DNA of 24,254 nt from VRUE01 sp040879985 (GCA_040879985.1 JBBDJH010000010.1:1-24254); one strand, 5' to 3'. Positions 6,370 to 20,673 are shown, counted from the first letter of the stretch. The notes: generated from the sequence alone by a model not told the origin. Made by a program: numbers and translations.

Positions 6370-7512
6370 ATGGACTTCTCCCTGACCGACGAGCAGAATG
6401 ACTTCGTCGCCGCGATCCGCGACTTCTGCGCTCGCGAGTGCGGCACGCAGGAGCAGCGCGAGAAGCTCACCGACGGCCACCGGGTCCACCACAACTTCGA
6501 CCTCTACAAGCAGATGGCGGAGCTGGGCTGGCTCGGGATCACGATCCCCGAGGAGCACGGCGGCTCGGGCGGCACGATGCTCGACGCCTGCCTGTTCATG
6601 GAGGAGAGCTCGCGCGGGCTGGCCCCGATCGGCGGCTACGCGACGACGCTGATCGTCGCCGGCGCCACGCAGCGCTTCGGCACCGACGAGCAGAAGCAGC
6701 GGATCCTCGGCGGCATCGCCTCCGGCTCGGTCGAGGCGATCGCGATGACCGAGCCCGAGGCCGGCTCCGACGTCGGCTCGCTGACCACCTCGGCCGAGCA
6801 GGTCGACGGCGGCTTCGTCCTCAACGGCCAGAAGGTCTTCATCTCCAACGCCCAGATCGCCGACCACATCCTTGTCGTCTGCCGCACCACCAAGGGCGAG
6901 TCAAAGCACGAGGGCCTCTCGATGATCTGGATCCCGCGCGAGACCGAGGGGCTCGAGATCGTCCCGATCAAGACGATGGGCGGCGAAGAGACCAACACTC
7001 TCTACATGAGTGACGTCGAGGTGCCCGCCGACGCCCTGCTCGGCCAGGTCGACCAGGCCTGGACGCAGCTGATGGCGGGCCTCAACGTCGAGCGCCTGAT
7101 CCTCGCCGCGACGATGCTGGGGATAGCCCAGCGGGTGCTCGACGACACGCTCGCCTACGTCAAGGAGCGCAAGCAGTTCGGCCGCCCGATCGGCTCCTTC
7201 CAGGCGCTCCAGCACCGCATCGCCGACATGGCGACCGAAATCGAGGCCGCCCGCCTGATGACCCGCTGGGTCGCGAGTCTGACCGACGAGGACCCGGGCC
7301 GGATGCTGCCCCGCGAGGCCTCGATGGTGAAGCTGCACGTCACCGAGGTCGCCAAACGGGTCTCGGTCGAGGGGATGCAGATGATGGGCGGCTACGGCTA
7401 CTCCTCCGAGTACGACATGGAGCGCCTCGTGCGGGCGACGATGGTCTCGACGATCTACGGCGGCACCTCTGAGATCCAGCGCACGATCATCGCCAAAACG
7501 CTCGGCCTCTGA
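6370..7512 (+). CDS. Acyl-CoA dehydrogenase
   Basis: This 380-residue FAD enzyme oxidises an acyl-CoA to the 2-enoyl-CoA in fatty-acid or related CoA-ester breakdown. The N-terminal helical domain starts MDFSLTDEQNDFV. AIAMTEPEAGSDVGSL is the acyl-CoA/FAD signature. RKQFGRPIGSFQALQHRIAD is the second family signature, and IYGGTSEIQRTIIAKTL closes the protein. The Glu of MCAD (YEGT) is replaced by Gly, but E241 in GLNVERLILA matches the catalytic Glu of the isovaleryl/long-chain type, so activity is expected. The chain length of the substrate cannot be told. The gene lies alone, between the island and rpmG, and has no electron-transfer flavoprotein or thiolase neighbour. Confidence 0.93.
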   Translation: MDFSLTDEQNDFVAAIRDFCARECGTQEQREKLTDGHRVHHNFDLYKQMAELGWLGITIPEEHGGSGGTMLDACLFMEESSRGLAPIGGYATTLIVAGATQRFGTDEQKQRILGGIASGSVEAIAMTEPEAGSDVGSLTTSAEQVDGGFVLNGQKVFISNAQIADHILVVCRTTKGESKHEGLSMIWIPRETEGLEIVPIKTMGGEETNTLYMSDVEVPADALLGQVDQAWTQLMAGLNVERLILAATMLGIAQRVLDDTLAYVKERKQFGRPIGSFQALQHRIADMATEIEAARLMTRWVASLTDEDPGRMLPREASMVKLHVTEVAKRVSVEGMQMMGGYGYSSEYDMERLVRATMVSTIYGGTSEIQRTIIAKTLGL

Positions 7513-7550
7513 GCGCCGCGAGCGCGCCGCCCCCAACCGCCTCCGAGCGC

Positions 7551-7556
7551 TATCCT
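7551..7556 (+). promoter_or_regulatory. Candidate -10 box for the rpmG-secE-nusG operon
   Basis: TATCCT lies in the 111-base gap after the acyl-CoA dehydrogenase and would start transcription near 7563, leaving a leader of about 60 bases before rpmG. The leader ends in a good Shine-Dalgarno (GAGGAG, 7614-7619). No clear -35 is visible. Confidence 0.35.
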
Positions 7557-7623
7557 TCGCGGCAGCCTCGTGCCTCGGCCCGGGGTTTTCTCTTGTAACG
7601 ACCCGTTCGCAACGAGGAGATCG

Positions 7624-7788
7624 ATGGCTCGCGGAGATGTCCGCATCGCGGTAACGCTGGCTTGCGAAGACTGCAAGCGGCGCAACTACCAGACCAACAA
7701 GTCCCGGCGAAACTCGCCGGACCGGATCGGCCTGCGCAAGTACTGTCGCTGGTGCGGCCGCCACACGGCGCACAAGGAGACGCGCTGA
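7624..7788 (+). CDS. rpmG: 50S ribosomal protein L33
   Basis: This 54-residue ribosomal protein sits on the large subunit near the E site. It reads MARGDVRIAVTLACEDCKRR and ends KYCRWCGRHTAHKETR. Two CxxC pairs (ACEDC and YCRWC) make it the zinc-binding (C+) form, suited to zinc-replete growth. The ATG at 7624 follows GAGGAG by four bases; an in-frame upstream start at 7570 would add an unconserved leader. It is first in the rpmG-secE-nusG-rplK block, the common actinobacterial order. Its stop shares bases with a downstream ATG (TGATG). Confidence 0.96.
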   Translation: MARGDVRIAVTLACEDCKRRNYQTNKSRRNSPDRIGLRKYCRWCGRHTAHKETR

Positions 7789-7789
7789 T

Positions 7790-7805
7790 GGCCGGCGCGC
7801 CGGCC
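7790..7805. repeat. Perfect 16-bp GC palindrome between rpmG and secE
   Basis: GGCCGGCGCGCCGGCC is identical to its reverse complement. It fills much of the 35-base gap between rpmG and secE. No T run follows, so it is not an intrinsic terminator. It might form a short hairpin affecting secE translation, or it may be chance in GC-rich DNA. Confidence 0.5.
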
Positions 7806-7823
7806 GGAAGGGGCCGCTGAGCG

Positions 7824-8360
7824 ATGGCCAAGTCCCGCGCCCAGCGCAAGGCCGAGAAGCGCGCCCGCGAAGCCGAAGAGCAGAAGCGCTCCGGCTCCGA
7901 CTCCGGCGCCAAGCGAAAGTCCGACTCGCGCGCCCAGCACGACACCCAGGTGCCGGTCTCCGGCGACATCGCCGAGATCGAAGCGGTCGAGGTGGGGATC
8001 GCCGCCGGCGCGGCGGAAGCCGACCTCGAGACCCCCGACGCGCCGAAGCCCCGCAGCGTGCGCCGCGCCGAGGCCAAGGCCGCCAAGGAAGCGGAGAAGC
8101 GCCAGCGCGAAGAGCAGAAGCGCCGCGAGAGCGAGCAGCTCGCCAAGCGCCAGAAGCAGGCGCAGGGGGAAAAGCGCCAGCGCGGCGGCGTCTTCGGCTT
8201 CCTCGCCTCCTGCTGGGCGGAGCTGCGCAAAGTCCAGTGGCCCGACCGCGACACGCTCGTCCAGGCGAGCGCCGTGACGATCATCTTCGTCGCCGTCGCG
8301 GCCGCCTATCTCGGCGCTCTCGACAGCGCCTTCAGCTTCCTCATCAAACAGATCCTCTAG
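7824..8360 (+). CDS. secE: Preprotein translocase subunit SecE
   Basis: SecE is the small clamp subunit of the SecYEG channel in the plasma membrane. The conserved part is at the C-terminus of this 178-residue protein: SCWAELRKVQWPDRDTLVQA, an amphipathic surface helix, followed by one transmembrane segment (VTIIFVAVAAAYLGALDSAF). Single-span SecE is normal for actinobacteria. The first roughly 125 residues are a highly charged Lys/Arg/Glu/Ala extension (KAEKRAREAEEQKR and similar), predicted coiled coil or disordered, much longer than in minimal SecE of about 60 residues. The ATG at 7824 follows GGAAGGGG by about 11 bases. Its place between rpmG and nusG confirms the identity. Confidence 0.93.
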   Translation: MAKSRAQRKAEKRAREAEEQKRSGSDSGAKRKSDSRAQHDTQVPVSGDIAEIEAVEVGIAAGAAEADLETPDAPKPRSVRRAEAKAAKEAEKRQREEQKRRESEQLAKRQKQAQGEKRQRGGVFGFLASCWAELRKVQWPDRDTLVQASAVTIIFVAVAAAYLGALDSAFSFLIKQIL

Positions 8361-8388
8361 CGGATCCCAAGACAAAGGCGACCTTCAG

Positions 8389-8913
8389 ATGTATCGCTGG
8401 TACGTGATCAACACCTACTCGGGGCACGAGAACAAGGTCAAGCACAATCTCGAGCACCGGGTTCAGACGATGGCCCAGAACCGCAACGTGCGCCAGGTCG
8501 TGGTGCCGACCGAACAGGTGATGGAGGTCAACAAAGAAGGCCAGAAAGAGTCGAAGGAGAAACGCACCATGCCCGGCTACGTCCTGGTCAACATGGAGAT
8601 GACCGACGACGCCTGGGGCCTGGTCAAGAACACGCCCGGCGTGACCGGCTTCGTCGGCTCGCGCACCAAGCCGGTGCCGCTCTCCAAACCGGAGGTCGAC
8701 CGGCTGCTGCACCGCGAGACCGCCGAGCGTCCCCGCACCCAGGCCCAGTTCTCGATCGGCGAGTCGGTCAAGGTCATCTCCGGCCCGCTCTCCGATTTCT
8801 CCGGCGAGATCGCCGAGATCAACGAGGACGCCGCCAAACTCAAGGTGCTGGTCTCGATCTTCGGCCGCGAGACGCCGGTCGAGGTCAATTACGACCAAGT
8901 CAAGAAGATCTAG
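8389..8913 (+). CDS. nusG: Transcription termination/antitermination factor NusG
   Basis: NusG binds the RNA polymerase clamp and couples transcription to Rho or the ribosome. This 174-residue copy begins MYRWYVINTYSGHENKVKHN, the NGN domain, with the conserved MPGYVLVNMEM and VTGFVG segments. The C-terminal KOW domain is FSIGESVKVISGPLSDFSGE and ends VNYDQVKKI. There is no long N-terminal acidic extension of the sort found in several other actinobacteria. Twenty-eight bases separate it from secE and 26 from rplK. A -10-like TACCCT in the latter gap may add a promoter for rplK-rplA. Confidence 0.97.
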   Translation: MYRWYVINTYSGHENKVKHNLEHRVQTMAQNRNVRQVVVPTEQVMEVNKEGQKESKEKRTMPGYVLVNMEMTDDAWGLVKNTPGVTGFVGSRTKPVPLSKPEVDRLLHRETAERPRTQAQFSIGESVKVISGPLSDFSGEIAEINEDAAKLKVLVSIFGRETPVEVNYDQVKKI

Positions 8914-8924
8914 CGCGGACCGCT

Positions 8925-8930
8925 ACCCTC
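8925..8930 (+). promoter_or_regulatory. Candidate -10 box upstream of rplK
   Basis: TACCCT ends nine bases before the rplK ATG, in the 26-base nusG-rplK gap, which also lacks a good Shine-Dalgarno. It could provide a separate leaderless start for rplK-rplA. No -35 is evident; this is speculative. Confidence 0.25.
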
Positions 8931-8939
8931 TCGATCCCG

Positions 8940-9362
8940 ATGGCCAAAAAAGTCCTCACCCTCATCAAGCTGCAGATCCAGGCCGGCAACGCCAACCCGG
9001 CGCCGCCGGTCGGCCCGGCGCTGGGCCAGCACGGCGTCAACATCATGGAGTTCTGCAAAGCCTTCAACGCGCAGACCCAGAGCGAAGGCGGCACGATCAT
9101 CCCGGTCGAGATCACCGTCTACGAGGATCGCTCCTTCGACTTCATCACCAAGACGCCGCCCGCCGCGGTGCTGATCCGCGAAGCGATCGGGATCAAGAAG
9201 GGCTCGGGCGAGCCGCACGTCAACAAAGTCGGCACGATCACGCCCGACCAGATCCGCCAGATCGCCGAGCGCAAGATGCCCGACCTCAACGCCAACGACC
9301 TCGACGCCGCCTCGAAGATCATCGCCGGCACCGCCCGCTCGATGGGCGTGGACGTCAAATAG
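8940..9362 (+). CDS. rplK: 50S ribosomal protein L11
   Basis: L11 forms the stalk base with L10 and binds the GTPase-associated region of 23S rRNA. The 140-residue protein has the standard N-terminal domain with LQIQAGNANPAPPVGPALGQ and HGVNIMEFCKAFN, where the Pro-rich stretch binds factors and thiopeptides. The RNA-binding C-terminal domain contains IRQIAERKMPDLNANDLDAA and ends GTARSMGVDVK. Length and motifs are normal. It is separated from rplA by three bases, so the pair is co-translated. Confidence 0.98.
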   Translation: MAKKVLTLIKLQIQAGNANPAPPVGPALGQHGVNIMEFCKAFNAQTQSEGGTIIPVEITVYEDRSFDFITKTPPAAVLIREAIGIKKGSGEPHVNKVGTITPDQIRQIAERKMPDLNANDLDAASKIIAGTARSMGVDVK

Positions 9363-9365
9363 CCC

Positions 9366-10121
9366 ATGGCCCACGGCAAGCGCTACCGCAAACAGCTCGG
9401 CAAGGTGCAGCGCGAGCGCGAGTACCCGCCGGCCGAGGCGATCGCGCTGATCAAGGAGACGGCCAGCGCCGGCTTCGACGAGACGGTCGAGCTGCACATG
9501 CGGCTCGGCGTCAACGTCCGCCACGCCGAGGAGCAGCTGCGCGGCACGCTCGCCCTGCCGCACGGCCTCGGCAAGGACGTCAGCGTCGCCGTCTTCGCCG
9601 AAGGCCAGCAGGCGCGCGACGCCGAGTCCGCCGGGGCCGACTTCGTTGGCGGCCAGGACATGGTCGAGAAAGTCCAGGAGGGCTGGACCGACTTCGACGT
9701 CGTCATCTCCACCCCGGACATGATGAAGACGGTCGGCCAGCTCGGCCGCGTGCTCGGCCCGCAGGGCAAGATGCCCAACCCGAAGGTCGGCACGGTCACC
9801 GACGAGATCGAGAAGGCCGTCAGCGAGTCGAAGTCGGGCAAGATCGAGTACCGCACCGACCGCCAGGCGATCGTCCACCTGGCGATCGGCAAGGCCGGCT
9901 TCGACGAGCAGAAACTGCTCGACAACTGCCTCGCGGTGATCGACGAGATCGTCCGCGCCAAGCCGTCCTCGTCGAAGGGCAAGTACATCCTCTCGGCGAC
10001 GCTGACGACGACGATGGGCCCGGGCATCCGCATCGACGCCGGCAAGACCGGCGACCGTCAGGCCGCCTCCAGCGAGCCCGCCGAGACCCCCGAGCCCGCA
10101 GCGGAGCCGGCAACCGCCTAG
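9366..10121 (+). CDS. rplA: 50S ribosomal protein L1
   Basis: L1 forms the mobile stalk that handles deacylated tRNA leaving the E site, and in many bacteria represses its own mRNA. This 251-residue protein has the expected MAHGKRYRKQLGKVQREREY start, ELHMRLGVNVRHAEEQLRGT, and the signature stretch VLGPQGKMPNPKVGTVTDEI. The C-terminus carries about 20 extra residues rich in Pro, Ala and Glu (SEPAETPEPAAEPATA), beyond the usual end near TTTMGPGIRID; these look disordered. The ATG at 9366 lies three bases after the rplK stop. Confidence 0.97.
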   Translation: MAHGKRYRKQLGKVQREREYPPAEAIALIKETASAGFDETVELHMRLGVNVRHAEEQLRGTLALPHGLGKDVSVAVFAEGQQARDAESAGADFVGGQDMVEKVQEGWTDFDVVISTPDMMKTVGQLGRVLGPQGKMPNPKVGTVTDEIEKAVSESKSGKIEYRTDRQAIVHLAIGKAGFDEQKLLDNCLAVIDEIVRAKPSSSKGKYILSATLTTTMGPGIRIDAGKTGDRQAASSEPAETPEPAAEPATA

Positions 10122-10137
10122 ACTGCAGCGCCGCGAC

Positions 10138-10188
10138 CCCGAGACCACCGGCAGGGCCCACGCCCGCAAGCCCGGTGCAGGCGAACCG
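10138..10188 (+). promoter_or_regulatory. L10-leader-like autoregulatory RNA
   Basis: In the 67-base rplA-rplJ gap, GAGACCACCGG at 10141-10151 pairs through CACCGG (10146-10151) with CCGGTG (10172-10177). The next bases are CAGGCGAAC, just before the rplJ ATG at 10189. This arrangement of stem, flanking AGAC and AGG-GAAC matches the known ribosomal protein L10 leader, where L10(L12)4 binds a kink-turn and represses rplJ-rplL. The AGGCGA just before the ATG is also the likely ribosome site, so L10 binding would block it. A covariance search would decide. Confidence 0.55.
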
Positions 10189-10713
10189 ATGAACCGAGAC
10201 GAAAAGGCACAGGCCATAGAGGAGATCGCCGCCCAGATCGAGGGCGCCGAAGCGATCTTCGCGGTGGACTACAAGGGGATCAGCGTCCCCCAGGCCGCCG
10301 AGCTGCGCGGCAAGCTGAGCGAAGCCGGGGCGAGCTTCCGGGTCGTCAAGAACCGGCTGACCAAACGGGCCGCGGAGCAGGCCGGCGAGGATCGCCTCGC
10401 GGATCTGCTGCAGGGCCCGACCGCGCTGACCTTCGTCAGCGGCGACACCGCCCAGGCGGCGAAAACGATCTCGACCTTCACCAAGCAGCACGACGTGCTC
10501 GCCTTCAAGGGCGGCTTCATGGCCGATGTCGCCCTCGACGAGGAAAAGTTCAAGTCGATCGCCCGCCTGCCGGCCCGCGAAGTGCTCGACGGCCAGCTCG
10601 CCGGCATCGTCGCCAGCCCGCTGACCGGTCTCGTCCGCGGCCTCGGCTCGATGGTTTCCGGGCTCGCCAACCAGCTTCAGCAGCTTCAAGAACAAAAGGA
10701 GAAAGACGCGTAA
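10189..10713 (+). CDS. rplJ: 50S ribosomal protein L10
   Basis: L10 anchors the L7/L12 dimers to the ribosomal stalk. The 174-residue protein shows AIFAVDYKGISVPQAAELRG and FRVVKNRLTKRAAEQ, the rRNA-binding domain. A C-terminal helix (GSMVSGLANQLQQLQEQKEK) binds the L7/L12 N-terminal domains. The length is typical. Its TAA shares a base with the rplL ATG (TAATG), so L10 and L7/L12 are translationally coupled. The L10-leader-like RNA upstream suggests feedback by the L10-L12 complex. Confidence 0.97.
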   Translation: MNRDEKAQAIEEIAAQIEGAEAIFAVDYKGISVPQAAELRGKLSEAGASFRVVKNRLTKRAAEQAGEDRLADLLQGPTALTFVSGDTAQAAKTISTFTKQHDVLAFKGGFMADVALDEEKFKSIARLPAREVLDGQLAGIVASPLTGLVRGLGSMVSGLANQLQQLQEQKEKDA

Positions 10714-11105
10714 TGGCAACGAAAGTCAAAACCGAGGATTGGATCGAGGAGCTGAAAGGCATCTCGGTGCTCGAACTCTCCGAGCGGATCAAAGCGCTCG
10801 AGGAGGAGTTCGGCGTCTCCGCGACCGCGGTCGCCGCGGCCGCACCGGCCGCCGGGGCTCCGGCGGGCGACGGCGACGGCGGAGCCGAAGAGGCATCGAC
10901 CGTCGACGTGATGCTGACCGAGGTCGGCGGCCAGAAGGTGCCGGTGATCAAGGTCGTCCGCGCCGCGACCGGGCTTGGCCTCAAAGAGGCGAAGGCGATT
11001 GTCGACGAGGCCCCGAAAGCGATCAAAGAGGGCATCGAGCGCGACGAGGCCGAGAAGCTGAAGGGGGAACTCGAGGAGGCAGGCGCCACCGTCGAGCTCA
11101 AGTAG
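10713..11105 (+). CDS. rplL: 50S ribosomal protein L7/L12
   Basis: L7/L12 recruits and stimulates translational GTPases from the stalk tip. This 130-residue protein has the N-terminal dimerisation helix (DWIEELKGISVLELSERIKA), an Ala/Gly/Asp hinge (about 41-62), and the conserved C-terminal domain with KVPVIKVVRAATGLGLKEAK and AIVDEAPKAIKEGI. It overlaps the rplJ stop by one base. A 145-base gap with a hairpin separates it from rpoB, the usual site where the ribosomal and polymerase halves of the operon are uncoupled. Confidence 0.98.
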   Translation: MATKVKTEDWIEELKGISVLELSERIKALEEEFGVSATAVAAAAPAAGAPAGDGDGGAEEASTVDVMLTEVGGQKVPVIKVVRAATGLGLKEAKAIVDEAPKAIKEGIERDEAEKLKGELEEAGATVELK

Positions 11106-11125
11106 TAGGCGTCGCAGAGCGGTTT

Positions 11126-11166
11126 GACGGCCCAGCCGTCAGCCGGGCGGCCGCGTGTGTTATTTT
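11126..11166 (+). terminator. Possible attenuator between rplL and rpoB
   Basis: GACGGC-CCA-GCCGTC (11126-11140) is a perfect 6-bp hairpin with a 3-base loop. A T run (TTATTTTT, 11160-11167) lies about 20 bases further on, which is too far for a classic intrinsic terminator, though the intervening GC-rich bases could extend the structure. Partial termination here is known in other bacteria to lower rpoBC relative to rplJL. The function is tentative. Confidence 0.35.
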
Positions 11167-11250
11167 TCGCGGTCGCGCGCCTGTTGCCACCCCCTGCCCC
11201 ATATCTGCGCTGTATCCACGTCCCTCTGACCGCCTGAGGAGTCGCCGACT

Positions 11251-18887
<7,637 letters not shown>

Positions 18888-18894
18888 GGGCGGG

Positions 18895-18992
18895 CGGGTC
18901 CGGGTACCCATCCGCCGGAACCCGCTCGCTTCGCTCGCTCACAAGTTCCGCCGGACGGGCACCCGGACCCGCGCCGTCGACGTTTTTCCTCT
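18895..18992. terminator. Large hairpin terminator after rpoC
   Basis: Two 27-base arms at 18895-18921 and 18945-18971 pair along their whole length with only three non-Watson-Crick positions. The 23-base loop contains the direct repeat CGCTCGCTTCGCTCGC. Eleven bases further is TTTTTCCTCTT (18983-18993). The stem starts eight bases after the rpoC stop, so it should end the rpoBC transcript. The arms also face the convergent PIN-toxin gene that ends at 18998. The T tract favours the plus direction; the stem is far longer than a terminator needs. Confidence 0.8.
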
Positions 18993-18997
18993 TCCGT

Positions 18998-19423
18998 TTA
19001 GCTGTAGTTGGGGTCGTTCTCGGTGCGCAGCCAGTTCTCGATCGCCAGGCCGGGAATCCGGTCGAAGCGGCGAGTGTTGCCCGTGACCAGGGTTAGGTCT
19101 CTGGACAAGGCGATTGAGGCTATGCGGAGATCGGGCTCGGCCAAGGGCTGCCCGCCCGCCTCGAGTTGCGCGCGAAGAGGCCCGTAGACATCGGCGGCCG
19201 ATTCGTCGAACGGCAGGATGGTGACCGCTCCGCGGATCAGGTCACGGACCTGTTCGCTGAGGCGCCGGTTGTTCCGGCGGGCGGCTCCGTAGAGCAGCTC
19301 TCCCATGGTGATCGCGGTGGTGAACTGCTCGGGCGGGAGCACCTGCGCCAGCCGGCGGATGACCGGCAGTGATGGATCGCGGCGAATCGTCGCGCTGAGC
19401 ACGTCGGTGTCGAAGCAGTACAC
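18998..19423 (-). CDS. PIN-domain ribonuclease toxin (VapC/FitB-like)
   Basis: This 141-residue toxin would cleave RNA (tRNA or rRNA in known VapC proteins) when freed from its antitoxin. The PIN acidic residues are visible: D5 and D7 in FDTDVLS, E42 in TMGELLYGA and D98 in PLAEPDLRIASIAL, followed by LVTGNTRRFDRI near the end. The GTG at 19423 is used since the conserved first strand starts there; an upstream extension would run through the antitoxin. It lies 14 bases after the antitoxin gene, in the usual antitoxin-first order. The partner is Phd/YefM-like rather than AbrB-like, a combination common among FitAB/VapBC variants. Confidence 0.88.
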   Translation of the reverse strand: MYCFDTDVLSATIRRDPSLPVIRRLAQVLPPEQFTTAITMGELLYGAARRNNRRLSEQVRDLIRGAVTILPFDESAADVYGPLRAQLEAGGQPLAEPDLRIASIALSRDLTLVTGNTRRFDRIPGLAIENWLRTENDPNYS

Positions 19424-19437
19424 GGCGCAGCCCCGTC

Positions 19438-19728
19438 CTAGCCGAGATCGGGCGCCGGGCGGTCGGTGCTGGTGCCGCGAGACGCATAGATCTCGGCGAC
19501 GACATCGTCCAGCTCGTCCCACTCCGCCAGCGCGCCGGCGACGGCGGCGAGCCCGCTGGGCGGATGCCCAGGCCTGTCCAGTAGGTCGGCGGTGGGTGGG
19601 ACAAAAGCCACCACCGGCTTGCCCCGCCGGGAGACGACGAAGCTCTCGCCCTCGCCAACCCTGTCGACGAGCTGCGAGAAGCGCCGCTTGGCCTCCGCGG
19701 TCCCGATGTTCTCTGCTGGTGTGGTCAT
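19438..19728 (-). CDS. Phd/YefM-family antitoxin
   Basis: This 96-residue antitoxin has the Phd/YefM fold at its N-terminus (NIGTAEAKRRFSQLVDRVGE, then GESFVVSRRGKPVVAFVPP), which dimerises and binds operator DNA. The variable C-terminal helix (AEWDELDDVVAEIYASR) would wrap around the PIN toxin and block its active site. The ATG at 19728 follows palindromic ATGTC/GACAT sites, the probable autorepression operator. The toxin gene begins 14 bases downstream. The pair is likely a stabilising type II module inserted after rpoC. Confidence 0.88.
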   Translation of the reverse strand: MTTPAENIGTAEAKRRFSQLVDRVGEGESFVVSRRGKPVVAFVPPTADLLDRPGHPPSGLAAVAGALAEWDELDDVVAEIYASRGTSTDRPAPDLG

Positions 19729-19739
19729 TGTGCCCTCTT

Positions 19740-19771
19740 ATGTCCTAAAGACATTTCACGATCATTATGTC
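19740..19771 (-). promoter_or_regulatory. Operator/promoter of the toxin-antitoxin pair
   Basis: ATGTC at 19740-19744 and GACAT at 19750-19754 make an inverted repeat with a 5-base spacer. A further ATGTC lies at 19767-19771. On the minus strand CATAAT (19769-19764) is a fair -10 box about 36 bases upstream of the antitoxin ATG, so the half-sites cover the start of transcription. Autorepression by the antitoxin is the expected mechanism for this family. The AT-rich composition differs from the surroundings. Confidence 0.5.
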
Positions 19772-19812
19772 AGATCAAAATCGAGGTCGGTAGTGCCGCA
19801 CGTCCTGAGATC

Positions 19813-19844
19813 AAAAACGGCCGGGACCCTTGGGGCCCCGGCCG
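19813..19844 (-). terminator. Rho-independent terminator of the decapeptide-repeat gene
   Basis: On the minus strand a GC-rich hairpin (CGGCCGGG at one side, CCCGGCCG at the other, 19818-19844) is followed at once by TTTTT (19817-19813). It lies 52 bases after the stop of the secreted repeat protein and upstream of the antitoxin promoter, insulating the two units. Confidence 0.8.
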
Positions 19845-19895
19845 TGGTGCGTTTCGCATCTGGCGTCTGAGGACTTCAGACTTGAACCTCGTCGC

Positions 19896-20558
19896 CTACG
19901 CGGCGAGGCAGTAGGCGAACACCCTGAGGGTGGAGCCCGCGCCGCTGTTGTTTTTTGCCTGGTAGAGCCAGCCGTTGCCGCTGCGCAGCGTCGAGGTCAT
20001 CTCGACGCCGAAGTTGGCGGGCTGGGCGCCGCCGCTGATCACGGTGGTGCCGGCGGGGCACTGGACCGAGACGCCGCCGCTGCCGCCGTTGGCGATCGCG
20101 GTGGTGTTCGTCACCTGGATGATCGGGCCGAGCTCCGCGGAGCGGACCGAGGCGGTCTGCAGCTCGCTCGAGCCGACCGAGTTCGGGGCCAGGTCGTTGG
20201 CGGTCAGCGACTGGTCGGCCACCTTGGCCGAACCGACCGCGTTGTCGGCGATCTCATCGGACTCGACCGCGTCTTTGGCGATCTCGTCGGAATCGACCGC
20301 GTCTTTGGCGATCTCATCCGTGCCGACCGAGTCGGTGCCGAGGTCGGCGGCGCCGATCGTGCCGTCGGCGATCTTGCCGCTCTTGACGGCGTTTTTACCG
20401 AGGTCGACGGTCTTGACGGCACCGTTGACGATCTGTGCCGAGCGGACGCTGTTCTTGGGCAGCGCCGCCGCCAGCGCGGTGCCGGCCGTCGTCGCGAACA
20501 GCGCGATGCAGGCAATCACCATGGCGGGGGAGAGGCGGAACTTCTTCGTCTGGGTCAT
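19896..20558 (-). CDS. Secreted decapeptide-repeat protein
   Basis: This 220-residue protein of unknown function starts with a signal peptide (MTQTKKFRLSPAMVIACIAL, cleavage likely after TALA at about 30). Residues 41-140 are ten tandem decapeptides in perfect register, such as VDLGKNAVKS, DEIAKDAVDS, DEIAKDAVES, DEIADNAVGS and SELQTASVRS. The pattern is x-[DE]-[IL]-[AG]-x-x-[AS]-[VIL]-x-[ST], which suggests a beta-solenoid or roll. The C-terminal domain (about 148-220) has CPAGTTVISGGAQP and ends AYCLAA; its two Cys may pair. The ATG at 20558 has AGGAG seven bases upstream; the in-frame start 13 codons earlier lacks this. Adjacent repeats are 30 bp and nearly identical in DNA. Proteins like this are frequent in Solirubrobacterales, but no role is established to my knowledge. 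Confidence 0.8.
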   Translation of the reverse strand: MTQTKKFRLSPAMVIACIALFATTAGTALAAALPKNSVRSAQIVNGAVKTVDLGKNAVKSGKIADGTIGAADLGTDSVGTDEIAKDAVDSDEIAKDAVESDEIADNAVGSAKVADQSLTANDLAPNSVGSSELQTASVRSAELGPIIQVTNTTAIANGGSGGVSVQCPAGTTVISGGAQPANFGVEMTSTLRSGNGWLYQAKNNSGAGSTLRVFAYCLAA

Positions 20559-20633
20559 CGGGGGCTCCTTTCGTTGGGTTTGATTCCCGATGGCCACAGC
20601 TTCGGCCGGATCCGCCCCCGCGACTACGGGCCC

Positions 20634-20657
20634 CAGGGGTGAACCGCCTCACCCCTG
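20634..20657. repeat. Perfect 9-bp inverted repeat between divergent genes
   Basis: CAGGGGTGA (20634-20642) and TCACCCCTG (20649-20657) flank a 6-base spacer. The element lies in the 127-base gap between the divergent repeat-protein and monooxygenase genes, 29 bases upstream of the latter's GTG. It could be an operator serving one or both genes. No T run follows on either side, so it is not an intrinsic terminator. Confidence 0.55.
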
Positions 20658-20673
20658 TGCCTGCGCCTCAAGG

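Noticed and set aside
6265..6867. N-terminal extension of the AAA ATPase frame across the acyl-CoA dehydrogenase
   Set aside because: The extension is the complement of conserved dehydrogenase codons and has no domain of its own. The family starts at LIDRERELARL after the GTG at 6264.
7788..7820. Ten-residue mini-frame overlapping the rpmG stop (TGATG), in frame with secE
   Set aside because: It is likely chance. secE has its own purine-rich ribosome site and the mini-frame has no notable codons.
20263..20322. 30-bp direct repeats considered as a CRISPR array
   Set aside because: They are adjacent without spacers and encode two in-frame decapeptides of the secreted protein.
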